Positions 1 to 8,302 of a DNA stretch of 49,418 bases are shown here, one piece after another (the first letter of the stretch is position 1; every line of letters begins with the position of its first letter). Under the pieces are notes generated by a model. That model saw only the letters and a list, made by a program, of their open reading frames with translations, was not told the origin of the DNA and did no database searches. The translations under genes were made by a program, and so were the position numbers. The DNA lies in assembly GCA_002359655.1 (NCBI GenBank), contig DENL01000030.1, positions 1 through 49,418 of the forward strand, in the 5' to 3' direction. The DNA is from Rickettsiales bacterium UBA2645. Lineage in GTDB: Bacteria; Pseudomonadota; Alphaproteobacteria; Rickettsiales; UBA1997.

Positions 1-79
1 AGCACTCCATTTTTTCTTCATAAATCACAAGTAATTACGATCTAAATTTCACGCAAATTCTTCTAAAAAAATTCGCGCC

Positions 80-115
80 TTTTGCATCATCCCTGATATC
101 AGGAATGATGCAAAA
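80..115. repeat. near-perfect 36-bp palindrome (hairpin)
   Basis: Two 18-base arms meet at a central GATATC and pair with a single mismatch, so the transcript would form a stem of about 16 bp. The arms contain GCATCAT/ATGATGC, a core also present in the hairpin at 3628-3663. No T-tract follows directly on either strand, so a terminator role is possible but not shown. It lies about 190 bases downstream of pheT. Confidence 0.7.
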
Positions 116-145
116 ACAAAACAGATCAGATTAATAAATTACTCT

Positions 146-268
146 CTATGAAATTTTAAGAATTAATGGGGAGCGGTATACAACTGTAGCGCCAAAAGCT
201 GTGTAATTATATTTATTGATTGTGTTTTGAGAGAACAGTCTATTCAAAGCTTGTTTGAGTTTGCTCAT
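146..268 (-). CDS. possible 40-residue small ORF downstream of pheT
   Basis: An ATG-initiated frame of 40 codons begins 38 bases after the pheT stop on the same strand and ends 30 bases before the palindrome at 80-115. The predicted peptide starts MSKLKQALNRLF and has mixed polar and hydrophobic composition, with no signal peptide or membrane span. I see no clear Shine-Dalgarno site and recognise no family. It is the only reading frame of note in the 306 bases between the window edge and pheT, and it may be chance. Confidence 0.25.
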   Translation of the reverse strand: MSKLKQALNRLFSQNTINKYNYTAFGATVVYRSPLILKIS

Positions 269-306
269 AAATTGTGTGTGATTACAATTTTACGATTTTT
301 GTCGCC

Positions 307-2673
307 TTATTCTCTAAGCGTTGCGCCGTAAAATTTTGCTGCGGAATCGATAATTTTTTTGCTGATTAAATCGATTTCTTCAGAAGTTAAGGTTTTTTCT
401 GTTGGTTGTATCTTAACGCGTAGCGCCACAGATTTTTTATTTTGCGCAATATTTTTGCCGCTAAAAATATCAAAAATATTCACTTCTTTGATCAGAATTT
501 TGTCGCAATTATTGATGGCTTTGACGAGCTCGCCAACTGCCTTGTCTTGATCGATCAGAAAAGCAAAATCGCGCTCAACAATTGGCAAATCATTGGCAAT
601 AAATGCTTTGCGAGAATTTGATTTTATTGATTGTGGCAGGCTATCAACAAAAATTTCAAAAATATTTACACGGTTTTTTAGATCAAATTTTTTAGCAATT
701 ACTGGGTGAATTTCGCCAAAATATCCGACCAAATTTTTACCTAGTTTAACAGCAGCAAAGCGGTGAGGGTGATAATATTTGGGTGCTTCTTCAGTGTTGA
801 TTTGCAGGCTTTCTGCACGCATACCAAAAATTTCAACCACATCAAAAAAATCTTTTTTTACATCAAAAATATCAAAATCTCTTTCGTCGTGATAATGATT
901 TTGCTCTTTGTTTTTTCCAGCACGAATGCCTGAAATCATAAGCTTTTGAGAATCTGCAACAAAAACATTACCGATTTCAAAAAGTGAAAGATCAGAAAAA
1001 TTTCTGGCGGAATTTTTTCTGTAAGACTCAAGCAAGCCAATTGCCAAAGTAGGGAGCATGTGATTTAACTCGATGCTGATGGGATTTTGTAGAATTAGTT
1101 TTTCATTTTTTGTGGCAAAAATTTCGACTAAATTAGCATCAACAAACGACCAGCTGATAGTTTCAATTAAGCCTTGTGAAGCTAGATAAGATCTGGCTTG
1201 GTGCAAAGTATTAACTGAGTTTTTATTTGCATTTGTAGCTGGCAAAATTGCTTTGGAAATTTTGTCGTAGCCAAAAATTCTCACCACCTCTTCAACTAAA
1301 TCTTCGGCTTGTGAAATGTCGTGACGGTGCGAAGGAACTGCTACTTCAAAAATCTCGCCATTTGGCAAAACTGAGAATCCTAGGTCAGATAAAATTTGTT
1401 TTGCTTTCTCTGCGGCAACTTCGATGCCGATTAGTTTTTTGATTTTGCTTAAATCAAATTCAATTTTTTTTAGGCCAGATTTTGTGCCGATAATTTTTGT
1501 TTCGCTAGCTTCGCCGCCGCAGATTTCTAGGATCAGATGCGTTGCTAAATCAATGCCAGATTCGCAAGTTGCTTCATCAACACCGCGCTCGAAACGAAAT
1601 CTGGCGTCAGATAAAATATTCAATTTGCGTCCTGCGTTGGCAATTACAGATGGTGAAAAAAATGCTGATTCGAGCAAAATTTCTGTGTTTTCTAAATCAC
1701 AAGAAGAGTTGTTTGAGCCAATAATTCCGGCAATTCCGATTGGTTTTTCTGAATCAGAAATCAACAAAGTTTTTTCATCCAAAATGAATTCGTCATTTTT
1801 TAGCGAAGTGAATTTTTCGCTGTTTTGTGCGAAGCGGATACGAATTGTTCCATTGATTTTATTAGCATCGTAAGCATGCATCGGGCGGTTTAGAACCAGC
1901 ATCACATAATTAGTGATATCGACAATTGCTGAAATTGAATTAACACCAATTGCGGATAATTTATCTTTTAGCCACTTTGGTGATTCGCAGTTTTTAACAT
2001 TTTTCAGATGGCGAAAGGCTGCGTATTTGCAAGCGGCTTCAGCTTCATTTTTAATTTCTTTGGCTAAAGAAAATTGCGCGGCGGTTTTTTTGATTTCAGG
2101 ATTTTTTAATTTGCCAATTCCAGATGCGGCTAGGTCGCGAGCGATTCCGTAAATGCCTAAACAATCACCGCGATTTGGCGTGACATTGATTTCAATTACA
2201 GCGTCGTTGAGTGCAAAAACTTCAGCAATTTTTGTACCAATCGCCCATTTTTCATCGATTTCAATGATGCCGGAATCTTCATTACCAAGAGATAATTCTT
2301 GTGCTGAACACAACATGCCATTGCTTTCAACTCCAGCAATTTTGGCTTTTTTAATAACCATTTGATTGGCGGGAATTATTGAGCCAATTGGCGCGTAGGC
2401 AACTTTTAAACCAGCTCTGGCATTCACAGCGCCACAAATTATTTGCAAGAGAGTTTCTGAGTCGGCGGTTTCAACTTGGCAGATTTTTAATTTGGTAGAA
2501 TTTTCATGCGGTTTGGCGTCAACTATTTTTGCAACTGAAAATGTTGCCAAGGTTTTGGCTTTATCTGTAACTGACTCAACTTCCAAACCAATTGCTGTTA
2601 GTTTATCGCAGATTTCTGTAAGAGATGCGTTGGTATCTAAATATTCTTTAAGCCAAGATAGAGTGAATTTCAT
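307..2673 (-). CDS. pheT: phenylalanine--tRNA ligase beta subunit
   Basis: This is the beta chain of the alpha2-beta2 cytoplasmic enzyme that charges tRNA-Phe. The 788 residues match the usual full length. The N-terminus (MKFTLSWLKEYLD) is typical of the family and is followed by the EMAP/OB-type tRNA-binding domain (about 40-150), the B3/B4 editing domain (about 210-380), B5 (about 400-470), the catalytic-like core and a C-terminal FDX-ACB domain (about 695-788, starting near PIVERDFAF). The start lies 7 bases after the atpF stop, so it appears to be read from the ATP synthase F0 transcript. The usual partner pheS is not upstream, and this placement is unusual. The product call is secure; co-transcription with atp genes is inferred from spacing. 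Confidence 0.97.
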   Translation of the reverse strand: MKFTLSWLKEYLDTNASLTEICDKLTAIGLEVESVTDKAKTLATFSVAKIVDAKPHENSTKLKICQVETADSETLLQIICGAVNARAGLKVAYAPIGSIIPANQMVIKKAKIAGVESNGMLCSAQELSLGNEDSGIIEIDEKWAIGTKIAEVFALNDAVIEINVTPNRGDCLGIYGIARDLAASGIGKLKNPEIKKTAAQFSLAKEIKNEAEAACKYAAFRHLKNVKNCESPKWLKDKLSAIGVNSISAIVDITNYVMLVLNRPMHAYDANKINGTIRIRFAQNSEKFTSLKNDEFILDEKTLLISDSEKPIGIAGIIGSNNSSCDLENTEILLESAFFSPSVIANAGRKLNILSDARFRFERGVDEATCESGIDLATHLILEICGGEASETKIIGTKSGLKKIEFDLSKIKKLIGIEVAAEKAKQILSDLGFSVLPNGEIFEVAVPSHRHDISQAEDLVEEVVRIFGYDKISKAILPATNANKNSVNTLHQARSYLASQGLIETISWSFVDANLVEIFATKNEKLILQNPISIELNHMLPTLAIGLLESYRKNSARNFSDLSLFEIGNVFVADSQKLMISGIRAGKNKEQNHYHDERDFDIFDVKKDFFDVVEIFGMRAESLQINTEEAPKYYHPHRFAAVKLGKNLVGYFGEIHPVIAKKFDLKNRVNIFEIFVDSLPQSIKSNSRKAFIANDLPIVERDFAFLIDQDKAVGELVKAINNCDKILIKEVNIFDIFSGKNIAQNKKSVALRVKIQPTEKTLTSEEIDLISKKIIDSAAKFYGATLRE

Positions 2674-2680
2674 TCGAATT

Positions 2681-3160
2681 TTAGTTGATGGCGGTACTTA
2701 GATTTTCAGTTGCTTTGTTTAACACAACTTCACTTTGTTTTTCGTTTAAATTTTTTAAGGCTTGATCTTCGGCGCTTTTCAAAGCTGAAGAAATTATTTT
2801 GTTTTTGATTTCGGCAATAACCAAAAATTCTTCTTGTTTAATGCGTGCAATTGCAGCGGCAGTTTTTTTACTAACTTCTTCAGCAACGGCTTTCTCAGCT
2901 TCTTTTAAAAATTCTTCTGCTTCGATTTCAGCGTCCTGCATTAATTTTTTAGAGTAAGATTTTGATTCTTGCGAGAATTTTTCAGCGGCAGCAAGAATTT
3001 TAGCAGCTTTTTCTTTCAACTCTTTTGCGGCTAAAATTTCTTCAGCAATTGCTTTAGATTTATCGTCCAAAGACTTGGTAATTGAAGATTTAGCGAATTT
3101 AAGCAGCAACGCAATGAAGGTAAAAAACGCAATTGCCAACCAGAATTTTTCGTTAAACAT
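2681..3160 (-). CDS. atpF: ATP synthase F0 subunit b
   Basis: This is the peripheral stalk subunit of F1F0-ATP synthase, linking membrane subunit a to the F1 head. The protein has 159 residues, with one N-terminal membrane span (about 6-25) followed by a long charged, alanine-rich coiled coil, as expected. An AGGAGA Shine-Dalgarno site sits 4 bases before the ATG, the clearest ribosome site in the window. It follows atpF' by 13 bases and precedes pheT by 7. The pair b'/b is the arrangement found in alphaproteobacteria and cyanobacteria. The shorter membrane anchor and position after b' favour b rather than b', although the two are paralogues. Confidence 0.92.
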   Translation of the reverse strand: MFNEKFWLAIAFFTFIALLLKFAKSSITKSLDDKSKAIAEEILAAKELKEKAAKILAAAEKFSQESKSYSKKLMQDAEIEAEEFLKEAEKAVAEEVSKKTAAAIARIKQEEFLVIAEIKNKIISSALKSAEDQALKNLNEKQSEVVLNKATENLSTAIN

Positions 3161-3163
3161 TTT

Positions 3164-3169
3164 TCTCCT
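3164..3169 (-). promoter_or_regulatory. strong Shine-Dalgarno site of atpF
   Basis: On the minus strand AGGAGA precedes the atpF ATG by four A residues (bases 3161-3163 plus the start context), supporting the start at 3160. Most other genes in the window lack such a clear site. Confidence 0.6.
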
Positions 3170-3173
3170 AGAA

Positions 3174-3608
3174 TTATTGTGACAGCAATCTTTCAGTGAT
3201 TTGCTTGGTTAGTTTTGTAATTGCGATTTCGCTCTCAGCGCGAGATTTTGTAATTAAATCTTGCAATTCTTGATGTGATTTTTGGATATTTTGATCAATT
3301 TTTTCTTTTAAATTGGCGATCATATTCTCTCTTTTTTGAGCAGCGAATTTAGCGGCTTCTTCCAATTTATTTTGATAATTTTGATTAGCTTCTTTTCTTA
3401 ATTTGTCAGTTGCTGCTTCGATTTCGTAGATCTTATCGTCCAAAGCTTTGGCTGAAGATAAATCAGCATCAACAATGTTTTTTCTGTTTTTGATAATCTC
3501 AGCAATTCTTGGCAAGATCACTTGCGAGACCATAAAATAAAGCGCAATGAAGCACAATAAAAACCAAAAAATTTGCGAACTATAAGTTGTTAAATCTAAC
3601 TGAGGCAT
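3174..3608 (-). CDS. atpG: ATP synthase F0 subunit b'
   Basis: This is the second, diverged b-type stalk subunit (AtpF'/AtpX, often labelled atpG), found in alphaproteobacteria. I start it at 3608 (MPQLDLTTYSSQIFWF), giving 144 residues. A longer frame to 3653 would translate half of a perfect hairpin (3628-3663) into an atypical N-terminus. The chosen start matches b' proteins, which begin MPQxD followed by a QIFWL-like membrane span (about 11-32). The remainder is a charged coiled coil. It sits between atpE and atpF in the standard order. The call is firm; the start is inferred from family resemblance. Confidence 0.92.
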   Translation of the reverse strand: MPQLDLTTYSSQIFWFLLCFIALYFMVSQVILPRIAEIIKNRKNIVDADLSSAKALDDKIYEIEAATDKLRKEANQNYQNKLEEAAKFAAQKRENMIANLKEKIDQNIQKSHQELQDLITKSRAESEIAITKLTKQITERLLSQ

Positions 3609-3627
3609 AAAAAAAATTAAGAAGTTT

Positions 3628-3663
3628 GTCGCATCATTTGAGACCGCTCTCAAATGATGCGAC
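3628..3663. repeat. perfect 16-bp stem-loop between atpE and atpF'
   Basis: Arms 3628-3643 and 3648-3663 are exact inverted complements around the 4-base loop CCGC. The transcript on the minus strand would fold into a very stable hairpin about 20 bases upstream of the atpF' start and 37 bases downstream of the atpE stop. There is no immediate T-tract, so RNA processing or differential stability (subunit c is needed in excess) is as plausible as termination. Confidence 0.8.
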
Positions 3664-3700
3664 GCAATTTAGAAACTAAATTTAAAACGAAGTTTTAAAT

Positions 3701-3943
3701 TTAACTAAACATGATCAAGAAAGCCAAAAGTACCGCGAAGATACCCATAGCTTCAGCAAGACCAGCAGCGATATAAATGTATTTTTCAAGTTTTGGAGCG
3801 GCTGAAGGATTTCTAGCAATTGAGTTGAAGAAAGATCCAAAGATATTGCCAATAGCAAGAGCTGCACCAGCCATGCCGATAGCGCACAATCCAACGCCGA
3901 TATATTTGAAGGCTTCGAAATTACTAACTACTACTTCTTCCAT
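3701..3943 (-). CDS. atpE: ATP synthase F0 subunit c
   Basis: This 80-residue proteolipid forms the rotating membrane ring of ATP synthase. Two hydrophobic hairpin helices (about 12-38 and 55-79) flank the polar loop ARNPS (43-47). The ion-binding carboxylate is Glu64 in GLAEAMG. The residue after it is alanine rather than the serine or threonine typical of sodium-binding rings, so proton coupling is expected. Helix 1 carries the glycine/alanine packing motif. It follows atpB and precedes atpF' in the normal order, with a large hairpin just downstream that could stabilise this highly translated message. Confidence 0.97.
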   Translation of the reverse strand: MEEVVVSNFEAFKYIGVGLCAIGMAGAALAIGNIFGSFFNSIARNPSAAPKLEKYIYIAAGLAEAMGIFAVLLAFLIMFS

Positions 3944-4051
3944 GTTTTACCTGTTTTTTAAATTAATATTTGTCCGCTTAAAACCCCATTGATCGGGAAT
4001 TATTTGGCTGCGAACTTTAGCCAAATCTCAATTACACCTAGATCGTTTTCT

Positions 4052-4801
4052 CTAATGCTCTCTAGTAGTTTCACCAATATAAGCACAAACTAAAATGGCA
4101 AAGATGTAAGCTTGTAACACCGCAACAAAAAGCTCAAAGCCAGTCATGATAACTGAAAAAAGGAAAGGTAGAGTTCCAAAAATCACGCCAAGAGTGATGA
4201 TAAAACCAGCAACAACTTTAAGCAAAACGTGACCAGCCACCATGTTGGCAAAAAGACGAACTGAAAGAGTGATTGGGCGAATTAGAAATGAAAAAAGTTC
4301 GATAGCAAAGATGACGGGTGCCATCCACATTGGTACGCCGCTTGGCAAAAACATGTGCAGAAATCCGCCAATACCGTTGCGATAAATTGCAAAAACTACG
4401 ATCGTTAAAAAAGCGATTATTGCCAAAGAAATCGTAACAGCAATTTGGCTGGTAGAAGTGAAGCTGTAAGGTGTTAAACCAAACATATTGCATAACAAAA
4501 TGAAGGTGAATAACGAAAAGATTAGCGGAAAAAATTTTACGCCTTCATCGCCAATTGTGCCTTTGATGATATCGAAAACAAAGTTGTAGATTGATTCAGC
4601 CACAACTTGTATTCTGGAAGGAATTAAAGATTTTTTTCTAGTAGCAAAAAGCATAAAAAAGATGACGCTGAAAGTGGCAATCACCATGTAAAGCGAAGAG
4701 TTGGTGAAGCTAATATCAAAGCCAGCAATGTTGATTTCGAAAATTTTATGCACTTCAAATTGCGCCAGAGGATTATGTTTTTCGTGACCTTGTGCGGACA
4801 T
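4052..4801 (-). CDS. atpB: ATP synthase F0 subunit a
   Basis: This is the stator membrane subunit that forms the proton half-channels against the c-ring. It has 249 residues and several membrane spans. The essential arginine is Arg182 in SVRLFANMVAGH, and the last helix has the expected ELFVAVLQAYIFAILV pattern with Glu223 and Gln230. It is the first gene of the F0 cluster here. No atpI precedes it, since the upstream gene is divergent. The 160-base upstream gap must carry the operon promoter and includes a small hairpin at 4842-4860. Confidence 0.97.
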   Translation of the reverse strand: MSAQGHEKHNPLAQFEVHKIFEINIAGFDISFTNSSLYMVIATFSVIFFMLFATRKKSLIPSRIQVVAESIYNFVFDIIKGTIGDEGVKFFPLIFSLFTFILLCNMFGLTPYSFTSTSQIAVTISLAIIAFLTIVVFAIYRNGIGGFLHMFLPSGVPMWMAPVIFAIELFSFLIRPITLSVRLFANMVAGHVLLKVVAGFIITLGVIFGTLPFLFSVIMTGFELFVAVLQAYIFAILVCAYIGETTREH

Positions 4802-4841
4802 GTTTTAGAAAATGTTGGATTTTTTAAAAATTCTTAGCGAT

Positions 4842-4860
4842 CTTTCGCGAGCAGCGAAAG
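4842..4860. repeat. small hairpin upstream of atpB
   Basis: A 7-bp perfect stem (CTTTCGC/GCGAAAG) with a 5-base loop lies in the divergent intergenic region between atpB and the IalB-like gene. It falls about 41-59 bases upstream of the atpB ATG, so it may be part of the 5' leader of the F0 operon. No function can be assigned. Confidence 0.5.
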
Positions 4861-4961
4861 TGAGATATGAAACTTATGTCGCGAGCTTGAGTTAGCTTAG
4901 CTCTAGAGATACTTCAAAAAAGAAGCGGGCAAAATATTTTTATGTACCACAAAGTCAAGTT

Positions 4962-5456
4962 ATGAAATTTACAAAATACTGTCTCTTCTTAACTCTATTT
5001 TTCTGTGATGCTCAGGCGCAAGAGTTGCAAGTAAAATTTCAGGATTGGAGTGTTTTTAAAGCTAAAAGAGGTGACAGCGTTGTCTGTTACGTTGCATCAA
5101 CTCCGATAAAGCGCGAAGGCAACTACGATAAAAGAGGCGAGCCTTATTTTTTAGTTACCGAAATCATCAATGATGCTGATGAAATTAGTGTCTCTTCCGG
5201 TTTTATTTACAAACAAAAGTCAGACGTTGAGCTTTCTTTTGGATCAAAGAAATATCATCTTTTTCCTTACTTATCTGTGGCTTGGGCTAATAATAAAAAT
5301 GATGATATTGATATCATCAAAGAAATGCAGCGCGTCGAAGAATTTGTGGTTACGGGAGTTACTCGTGAAGGCAAAATTGCTAGTGACACTTACTCCTTAA
5401 TTGGTTTTTCTCAGGCTTATAAGAAGATGAAAGAAAACTGTCTAGAAACTATTTAA
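4962..5456 (+). CDS. IalB-like exported protein (invasion-associated locus B family)
   Basis: A 164-residue secreted protein. Residues 1-19 form a Sec signal peptide (hydrophobic LFLTLFF, cleavage near AQA). The mature part shows the pattern of the IalB family: a short beta segment with a QDWSVF motif, then CYVAS and PIKREGNYDKRGEP. Cys42 and Cys160 could form a disulfide in the periplasm. IalB was named from Bartonella invasion, but homologues are widespread in alphaproteobacteria and a role in host entry cannot be assumed. It begins a short plus-strand run with the next gene (8 bases apart). The family call rests on motif resemblance. Confidence 0.65.
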   Translation: MKFTKYCLFLTLFFCDAQAQELQVKFQDWSVFKAKRGDSVVCYVASTPIKREGNYDKRGEPYFLVTEIINDADEISVSSGFIYKQKSDVELSFGSKKYHLFPYLSVAWANNKNDDIDIIKEMQRVEEFVVTGVTREGKIASDTYSLIGFSQAYKKMKENCLETI

Positions 5457-5464
5457 AACTCAAA

Positions 5465-5989
5465 TTGATGGAAATAACTCAAAAAACTTTACTGGTATTA
5501 GCCCTGACTTTCATTGCAGTTTTTTGCCTGATAGTTTTAACGCGTCTTATTTTAACTTTTTTGCTAGAGCGAGCATATCAAAACTTGCTTAGAATGAAGA
5601 AAAAAAGTGAAAAATTTTTCCCTGAAAAAATTAAAAAATATTTCAAGGAAGATGAAGAGTTGCTGCGCAAAAAATCGGCTGAAATCCCCAGAGCGCATTC
5701 TGAAGTAAAAGCTGAAATGCAGGCCAAAAATAGTCAAAATCAAAGTGGCAGTTATGAAATTATTGCATCAGAAGAAATGGAGCTTGATCGTCAAGAACTC
5801 AACGACATCAATATTGTTGATATTGTTAAACCAGTTGGATTTTGGACTTCAATGATCTTGGGACAAAAATTGACCTATTTAATTCAATCGGCACAAATAC
5901 TTAATAAGCGTGGCGATAAAGGTTTTTGGGCTAGTATGATTGAAGCCAAAGATCGCACAGCTAGAAGGCAACATAGTCGCGGTAGATAA
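5465..5989 (+). CDS. unknown single-span membrane protein
   Basis: 174 residues of unrecognised family. A strong N-terminal membrane helix (about 8-34) is followed by a basic, highly charged segment (about 43-72), a polar Gln/Ser/Asn-rich stretch and a C-terminal region with two GFW motifs (GFWTSMI near 125 and GFWASMI near 153), which look like a short internal repeat. The tail is basic. It would be anchored in the inner membrane with the bulk probably in the cytoplasm. Two adjacent ATGs (5465, 5468) are possible starts. It lies 8 bases after the IalB-like gene, suggesting co-transcription. Confidence 0.75.
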   Translation: MMEITQKTLLVLALTFIAVFCLIVLTRLILTFLLERAYQNLLRMKKKSEKFFPEKIKKYFKEDEELLRKKSAEIPRAHSEVKAEMQAKNSQNQSGSYEIIASEEMELDRQELNDINIVDIVKPVGFWTSMILGQKLTYLIQSAQILNKRGDKGFWASMIEAKDRTARRQHSRGR

Positions 5990-6042
5990 ACACTTTCGGA
6001 AATTCTATCTTCAATTTATTTTAACTAAAAAATTTTACAAAA

Positions 6043-7326
6043 ATGCATCCAGAATTAAGCAAAATTACGAACAATCTCTCTCAATATTCAGAGAAAAATC
6101 TGTCGAAATTCACTAAAGAAAATCGCAATGATTTAGAAAACTTAGTCGATAATTATATTGATGTGCTTACCAAAAAAATTGAGCTTGAAGAAGCTAAAAA
6201 CATTTTAAAAGAATCAGGAAATAATATTTTACACATCACTGCAAAATTTGGTTGTACAGAACAAATAAAAAAAATTCTGGAATTCATCAATAATTCTGTT
6301 TCAAGAGCTAAATCTAATGATTCTAGCCCTGATTCTACAATACAAAGTTATGTCAATTTAAGAGATAGCATATTTTTCACACCTCTACATTACGCGGCAA
6401 AAAATGGTTGGACTGATATTGTTAAAATTCTGATTGCAAATGGCGCTGACATCAATGTCAAAACATCCATAAAAGATCGTGAATGGATGCCAATTCATTA
6501 CTGCGCTAAAAATAATCATTTAGAAATATTAAAAATTCTTCTCGATAGTGGTGTTAACAAAGAAGCTAAAACAGCATTTGGCCTTACTCCTTTAATTGTT
6601 GCTGCTGAATTTGGTCATTTAAATCTAGTTAAGTTTTTGCTTACTATCGGAGCAAATAAAAATGCTGTAACGATAGAAGAAAATCACTCTATGAACGCTT
6701 TGCATTACGCTGCAGTTGGTGGATTTTCTGATGTCGTGCTTGAGCTTATCAAAGCTGGAATGAACAAAGAAGCTGTGACAAACTCTGATATGACTGCACT
6801 ATATTTGGCAGTCAGTTCTGGCAGTTCTGAGGTAATTAATGTTTTGCTGAAAAATGGTGCCAAATCAAATGTGACAAGTGCAGCTGGTTATGATATTTTA
6901 TATCTTGCCGCTTCTAAAGGAAAAAAATCAGTTTTGTCAACTTTGCTTAAATGGGGAATTGGTGATTTAGAAAAAGCAGAAAAGATTTTTAAAGGCAGTC
7001 CTGAAAATGAAATCACTGAAGAATTAGGTCGTTACAAAAAAGCGATTAAAAATCTTTTTGCACTAAAGAATTTGCCTGAAAATTTTAGCCAAATGTTGAG
7101 AAGTTTTACCAAACAAAACTTGGATGAAAATCTGATTACTTTAGAAAATAATGTATCTTTTAATGCCTACGGAATTCTCGGTTTAAGGCAAGAGCATGGC
7201 ATTTTTAGCAAAGAAAAAATCAGCCTAACTCAGCTCGCTTTTAAAAAAGGCATATCAGATATTTTTGATCAATTAACCAATTTAGAAAAACTCACTGGAC
7301 TTTATAAGCCAGATACAAGTTTTTAG
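6043..7326 (+). CDS. ankyrin-repeat protein
   Basis: 427 residues with about seven ankyrin repeats, starting near residues 59, 111, 148, 180, 216, 249 and 281. Clear signatures include TPLHYAAKNGWTDIVKILI, PIHYCAKNNHLEILKILL and ALHYAAVGGFSDVVLELI. There is no signal peptide or membrane span. The first 55 residues and the last 115 are not repeat-like. Ankyrin proteins of intracellular bacteria are often type IV effectors that bind host proteins, and a VirD4 coupling protein is encoded at 44.8-46.7 kb, so an effector role is plausible but inferred. Its stop codon overlaps the stop of convergent dapA by 4 bases. Confidence 0.88.
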   Translation: MHPELSKITNNLSQYSEKNLSKFTKENRNDLENLVDNYIDVLTKKIELEEAKNILKESGNNILHITAKFGCTEQIKKILEFINNSVSRAKSNDSSPDSTIQSYVNLRDSIFFTPLHYAAKNGWTDIVKILIANGADINVKTSIKDREWMPIHYCAKNNHLEILKILLDSGVNKEAKTAFGLTPLIVAAEFGHLNLVKFLLTIGANKNAVTIEENHSMNALHYAAVGGFSDVVLELIKAGMNKEAVTNSDMTALYLAVSSGSSEVINVLLKNGAKSNVTSAAGYDILYLAASKGKKSVLSTLLKWGIGDLEKAEKIFKGSPENEITEELGRYKKAIKNLFALKNLPENFSQMLRSFTKQNLDENLITLENNVSFNAYGILGLRQEHGIFSKEKISLTQLAFKKGISDIFDQLTNLEKLTGLYKPDTSF

Positions 7327-8192
7327 ATTAATCCTAGTTTTTTCATTTCTTTTTCAATTCTGGCTTTGGCTGTTGCTGAAGGTTCAACAAGAGGCAAGCG
7401 AACTTCAGAACTGCATAATCCTATCATTGAAGCAGCGTATTTAATAGGAATTGGATTGGTTTCGCAAAACATCGCAGCGTGAAGATCAGTCAATTTGTCT
7501 TGTAGTTCCAGTGCTGATTTGTAGTCGCCTTGAGCTGTAAATCTTTGTAAATCACTGACCATTTTTGGAGCAATGTTGGAAGTGACAGAAATCACGCCAT
7601 TGCCTCCCATAGCGTTAAATCCAACAGCGGTAGAGTCTTCGCCAGACAAATAAGAAAATTCTTTTTTGATCAAAAGTCGTAGCGAGGCAACGCGAGCTAA
7701 GTCACCTGTTGCGTCTTTAATGCCGGCAATATTTTTTAACTCAGCAATACGCGATAGATTTTCGTCGGAAATATTAATGACTGAACGGCCGGGAATATTG
7801 TAAACAATAAGCGGAATATCGCATTCATTCAGAGCTTTGAAATGTTGATAAACTCCTTCTGGAGTTGGTTTGTTGTAGTAAGGAGCGACAACTAAGCAAG
7901 AATCGACACCAATTTTTTTGGCGTGGTTAGTCATGGAAATTGCTTCGGCAGTTGAGTTTGATCCAGTTCCTGCCATCACTTTTATACGTTTATTGGCAAT
8001 TTTAACGCACAGCTCAATTACTAAATTATGTTCTTCATGAGAAAGAGTTGGCGACTCTCCAGTTGTACCGCAAGGTACTATTCCGCTAACCTGATTTTTA
8101 ATTTGAAATTCAACTAATTTTTCTAAAGATTTTTCATCAATTTTACCATTTTTAAAAGGCGTAATTAAGGCCGTAAAAGTTTCTGTCTGCAT
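7323..8192 (-). CDS. dapA: 4-hydroxy-tetrahydrodipicolinate synthase
   Basis: A cytoplasmic TIM-barrel aldolase that condenses pyruvate with aspartate semialdehyde in the lysine/diaminopimelate pathway, needed for peptidoglycan. All key residues are present over 289 residues: GTTGES (42-47, with Thr44), Tyr131 in VYNIPGRS, Arg136, and the Schiff-base Lys159 in GIKDATG. The start at 8192 gives the standard N-terminus. It is divergent from nuoA and convergent with the ankyrin gene, the two stop codons overlapping on opposite strands, so no terminator separates them. Confidence 0.97.
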   Translation of the reverse strand: MQTETFTALITPFKNGKIDEKSLEKLVEFQIKNQVSGIVPCGTTGESPTLSHEEHNLVIELCVKIANKRIKVMAGTGSNSTAEAISMTNHAKKIGVDSCLVVAPYYNKPTPEGVYQHFKALNECDIPLIVYNIPGRSVINISDENLSRIAELKNIAGIKDATGDLARVASLRLLIKKEFSYLSGEDSTAVGFNAMGGNGVISVTSNIAPKMVSDLQRFTAQGDYKSALELQDKLTDLHAAMFCETNPIPIKYAASMIGLCSSEVRLPLVEPSATAKARIEKEMKKLGLI

Positions 8193-8302
8193 GCTAATTT
8201 TAAATTGATTTATCTGTGTGAGGAAAATAATTTATCACAAAATTCTTCGGAAGTATTTAAAATAAGCATCTCTTAAAACACAATCAACAAATCAGACAAA
8301 TA

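Noticed and set aside
1424..1873. 149-codon plus-strand open frame antisense to pheT, with other long antisense frames in pheT, infB and argB
   Set aside because: Low-complexity, Ser/Ile/Phe-rich translations without family sequence, lying opposite secure genes; typical antisense shadows in AT-rich DNA.
3609..3653. Extended N-terminus for subunit b'
   Set aside because: The extra 15 codons would translate part of a perfect hairpin; the family N-terminus MPQLD begins at 3608.
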